In this document: positions 61,214-64,000 of the stretch, piece by piece | How the letters are laid out: every line of letters starts with the position of its first letter | Position numbering within the stretch: position 1 is the first letter of the stretch | Source of the DNA: Aquidulcibacter sp. | Lineage (GTDB): Bacteria > Pseudomonadota > Alphaproteobacteria > Caulobacterales > Aquidulcibacteraceae | Direction of reading: 5' to 3' | DNA length: 64,000 nt | Assembly: GCF_020253525.1 (NCBI RefSeq) | Contig: NZ_JADCBK010000064.1 | Location: 1-64,000, forward strand | The notes under the pieces: generated by a model | Seen by the model: the letters and a program-made list of their open reading frames with translations, nothing else | Told to the model about the DNA's origin: nothing | The model's database searches: none | Made by a program: the position numbers and the translations under genes

Positions 61214-61929
61214 TCCGTCCTTCTGGTCGCACCCCCGAACAATTGCGTCCGTTGAGCCTTGAAGCCGGTGTGTCGCGCTATGCAGAGGGCTCATGTCTGG
61301 CGAAGTTTGGCAATACACATGTGTTGGTGACAGCCTCTTTGGAAGAAAGCCTTCCGGGTTGGCTGCGTGGGCAGAAGCGCGGTTGGGTAACAGCCGAGTA
61401 TGGCATGCTGCCCCGGGCCACCCACACGCGGGGTCGTCGCGAGGCTGCTTCCGGCAAGCAATCGGGCCGCACACAAGAGATTCAGCGCTTGATTGGGCGC
61501 GGTCTGCGCTCGGTAGTCGATCTGGTCGCCTTGGGAGAGCGTCAAATCACCATCGATTGTGACGTGATCCAAGCCGATGGCGGCACACGGACTGCGGCGC
61601 TGACAGGCGCGTGGGTCGCGCTCAAGCAGGCCTGTCTGTACCTCAAGGCTGAGGGCTTGATCACCGACGAGCCAATCCGCGCGCAAGTTGCCGCCGTTTC
61701 ATGCGGGATTTATCAAGGCGTTCCGGTTTTGGATCTCGACTATGCCGAGGACTCAAATGCTGAAGCCGATGCCAACTTTGTTTTGGCCCAGGGGCTTGGC
61801 CTTGTTGAAGTGCAAGCAACCGGCGAAGAGCGGCCTTTCACCGAGGCAGAACTGCAGGTCTTGCTGTCGCTTGCAAAGTCTGGCTGTGAGGATTTGTTTG
61901 CGGCCCAGCGCCAAGCACTGGGCCTTTAG
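61210..61929 (+). CDS. rph: Ribonuclease PH
   Basis: [57 protein letters not shown]. Confidence 0.97.
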   Translation: MIRPSGRTPEQLRPLSLEAGVSRYAEGSCLAKFGNTHVLVTASLEESLPGWLRGQKRGWVTAEYGMLPRATHTRGRREAASGKQSGRTQEIQRLIGRGLRSVVDLVALGERQITIDCDVIQADGGTRTAALTGAWVALKQACLYLKAEGLITDEPIRAQVAAVSCGIYQGVPVLDLDYAEDSNAEADANFVLAQGLGLVEVQATGEERPFTEAELQVLLSLAKSGCEDLFAAQRQALGL

Positions 61930-61932
61930 ACT

Positions 61933-63201
61933 TTAGCTTTGGTTTTTGATCCCTGCCTTTTGGTCGGCCACCAATTCATCATCGGTTAGATCGCCTTCCC
62001 ATTTGGCGACCACCGCTGTGGCGATAGAGTTGCCAATGACGTTGGTGGCAGAGCGGCCCATGTCGAGGAAATGGTCCACCGCCAAGATCAGCAAAATCCC
62101 GGCCTCTGGAATTTTGAAGAAGGAAAGCGTTGCCGCAATCACGACGAGCGAGGCGCGCGGAACCCCGGCCATGCCCTTTGATGTCACCATCAGCAACAGC
62201 AGCATGGTTGCAATCTGTGGGACGGTTAGGTGGATGCCATAGGCTTGGGCGATGAACAGCGTTGCGAACGTGCAATACATCATAGAGCCGTCGAGGTTGA
62301 ACGAATAACCCAAAGGCAGCACGAAGCTGGCGATGCGGCGCGATACACCAAACTTTTCCAATTGCTCCATGGTTTTTGGATAAGCCGCCTCAGATGACGC
62401 GGTAGAGAAGGCAAGCAAAGTGGGTTCACGTATGCGGGCGATCAAATTACCGATCGCTGGGCCGATGACGACAAAGCCGGCGAGTAGCAAAAGACCCCAC
62501 AAAATCATCAGGGCCAAATAGAAGCCACCAATGAAGGATGCATATGTGCCCAGAACGGCTAGGCCCTTGGTTGCGATCACGGCTGCCACAGCGGCAAATA
62601 CGGCCAGCGGTGCCAATGACATCACATAGCCTGTGAGCTTCAACATGGCATGGGAAACCTTGTCTGCCAGGTCTGCCAAGGGTTTGCCTTCTTCGCCCAT
62701 AGCTGTCACAGCGACGCCGAAGAAGATCGAAAAGACCACGATCTGCAAGATTTCATTGTTCGCCATGGCCTCGACGATGGATTTCGGCACCAAATGGATG
62801 ATGAAATCCTTCAAGGTCAGCGCTGTAGGCTTGATATCGCTTACGGCATCAACAGGCGGAATCGGCAGATTTAGGCCAACGCCTGGGTGCAGCAGGCTAG
62901 CAATCACGGCACCTAGAGTTAGGGAAACCAAGGAGGCCGCGAGAAACCATGCCATGGTTTTGATACCAACGCGGCCTAAAGTCGTTGTATCGCCAATATG
63001 TGCGATCCCGGCAACCAAGGTCGCAAACACCAAGGGCGCGATGATCATTTTGATCAAACGCAAGAAAACATCGGTCACAATCTTAAAATTGCCCGCCCAG
63101 ACTTCTTGGCCTTCTTTGGGAACAAACTGGAAAATGGCGGCACCGACCGCAATCCCCAAAACCATGGCGGCGAGAATAAAGAGTGTGAAATGCTTGTTCA
63201 T
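61933..63201 (-). CDS. Dicarboxylate/amino acid:cation symporter (DAACS)
   Basis: FLRLIKMIIAPLVFATLVAGIA, LAFSTASSEAAYPKTMEQLEKFGV, LPLGYSFNLDGSMMY. Confidence 0.95.
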   Translation of the reverse strand: MNKHFTLFILAAMVLGIAVGAAIFQFVPKEGQEVWAGNFKIVTDVFLRLIKMIIAPLVFATLVAGIAHIGDTTTLGRVGIKTMAWFLAASLVSLTLGAVIASLLHPGVGLNLPIPPVDAVSDIKPTALTLKDFIIHLVPKSIVEAMANNEILQIVVFSIFFGVAVTAMGEEGKPLADLADKVSHAMLKLTGYVMSLAPLAVFAAVAAVIATKGLAVLGTYASFIGGFYLALMILWGLLLLAGFVVIGPAIGNLIARIREPTLLAFSTASSEAAYPKTMEQLEKFGVSRRIASFVLPLGYSFNLDGSMMYCTFATLFIAQAYGIHLTVPQIATMLLLLMVTSKGMAGVPRASLVVIAATLSFFKIPEAGILLILAVDHFLDMGRSATNVIGNSIATAVVAKWEGDLTDDELVADQKAGIKNQS

Positions 63202-63513
63202 GCGGTAGCCCTGTTTTTAATCCGAACACACAGAGGGCCATGAGGTTGTAAAACCCCTGCTGGTCCCGCTCTCCTGTGGTCCACCCCCGTGCGACTTAGA
63301 GACTAGACTTATGCCTCATTCAACTTGATGTGAAGCGTTAATAGCCGTCTGACCCTCCCAAAGGGAAAATTGCGCGTAACATGAGCAGCTTATCGCTATG
63401 CAGACCGCATCTTATGCCAATCAGCTCACGGTGAATTGACCCCTTGGCAATTGCGCGTTGGCACCATCGGTCGTTTTCTGAAAGTTTATTAAGCTCGCAC
63501 CAAATGGACCTGC

Positions 63514-64000
63514 ATGACCGCCTTCTTTCAAAAGCCTTTGTGGCTTCGCATCCTCGTCGCCATGGTTTTGGGTGTCTTCTTGGGCTTTGGGATCAGGCCA
63601 GAGGGCTATCTTAATGGCTTAATCGACGGTGAGGCATGGTCAGCCGCGCTGAAGCTGATTGGAGATGCCTTCATCCGCTTGATCCGGATGTTGTCGGTGC
63701 CGTTGATCTTTGTGTCGGTTGCTGCAGCTGTTGTGTCGATTGGCGATTTGAGTCGGCTTGGAAAGTCTGGTGCCCGGATCGCCGCGCTGTACATACCTTC
63801 CGGTCTTTTGGCTGCGTGTCTCGGTGTTGGTTTGGCGATGCTGCTCCAACCTGGCGCAGGGATTGAAGCCCCCGTCGGCCTTTCTGCGCCACCAGTAAAG
63901 CCCCCACCAACCGGCGCGGATATTCTAGCCATGTTCATCCCGGCCAATCCGGTTAAGGCCTTGGCTGAAGGCGATATGTTGAGCGTGATCGTCTTTGCCA
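63514..64000 (+). CDS. Second DAACS symporter, truncated by the window end
   Basis: Open to the end: MTAFFQKPLWLRILVAMVLGVFLGFGIRPEG...AFIRLIRMLSVPLIFVSVAAAVVSIGDLSRLGKSG... Confidence 0.85.
   Translation, partial: MTAFFQKPLWLRILVAMVLGVFLGFGIRPEGYLNGLIDGEAWSAALKLIGDAFIRLIRMLSVPLIFVSVAAAVVSIGDLSRLGKSGARIAALYIPSGLLAACLGVGLAMLLQPGAGIEAPVGLSAPPVKPPPTGADILAMFIPANPVKALAEGDMLSVIVFA

Overview
This is a 64 kb chromosomal segment from an alphaproteobacterium, probably related to Caulobacterales/Maricaulales (inferred from gene order and family content, no database search run). Left part (minus strand): the translation/RNA operon rimP-nusA-ylxR-infB // rbfA-truB-rpsO-pnp, then FKBP isomerase, fur, rimI, tsaB, arsC-like. 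Centre: MFS transporter, pabB-pabC, a complete-looking Tad/Flp pilus locus (TadE/TadE-G-like proteins, a secretin N-domain protein, two Flp pilins, cpaA-B-C-D-E-F, tadB, tadC), an ABC ATPase, trmB, XRE regulator, lnt, corC-like, a single ORF joining PhoH and YbeY, miaB, L,D-transpeptidase, a CenR-like response regulator, and a GntR-controlled catabolic cluster (LeuC/LeuD-like hydratase plus ICL/PEP-mutase-family lyase). Right part: rho-hemJ-hemH-hemE / intergenic region / ppsR-maf-aroE-coaE-dnaQ-secB-tim44-mltA-smr, then GH13 alpha-glucosidase, dienelactone hydrolase, ClpP-family protease, rimM, rph and two DAACS symporters. No tRNA, rRNA, CRISPR array, transposase or prophage was recognised. 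Most notable observations: (1) the hemE/ppsR gap has the synteny and motifs (perfect CtrA box, degenerate DnaA boxes, AT-rich block, GANTC sites, strand switch) expected of a Caulobacter-type replication origin; (2) a decaying three-copy tandem array of an uncharacterised ~108-codon gene is inserted between infB and rbfA, with one copy split by an in-frame stop and one reduced to 22 codons; (3) a PhoH-YbeY fusion ORF; (4) a ~500 bp duplicated pilin module, each copy with its own promoter region and terminator hairpin; (5) a probable dimethylmalate/citramalate-type catabolic cluster; (6) an SDR-fold protein that appears to lack the catalytic Tyr/Lys.
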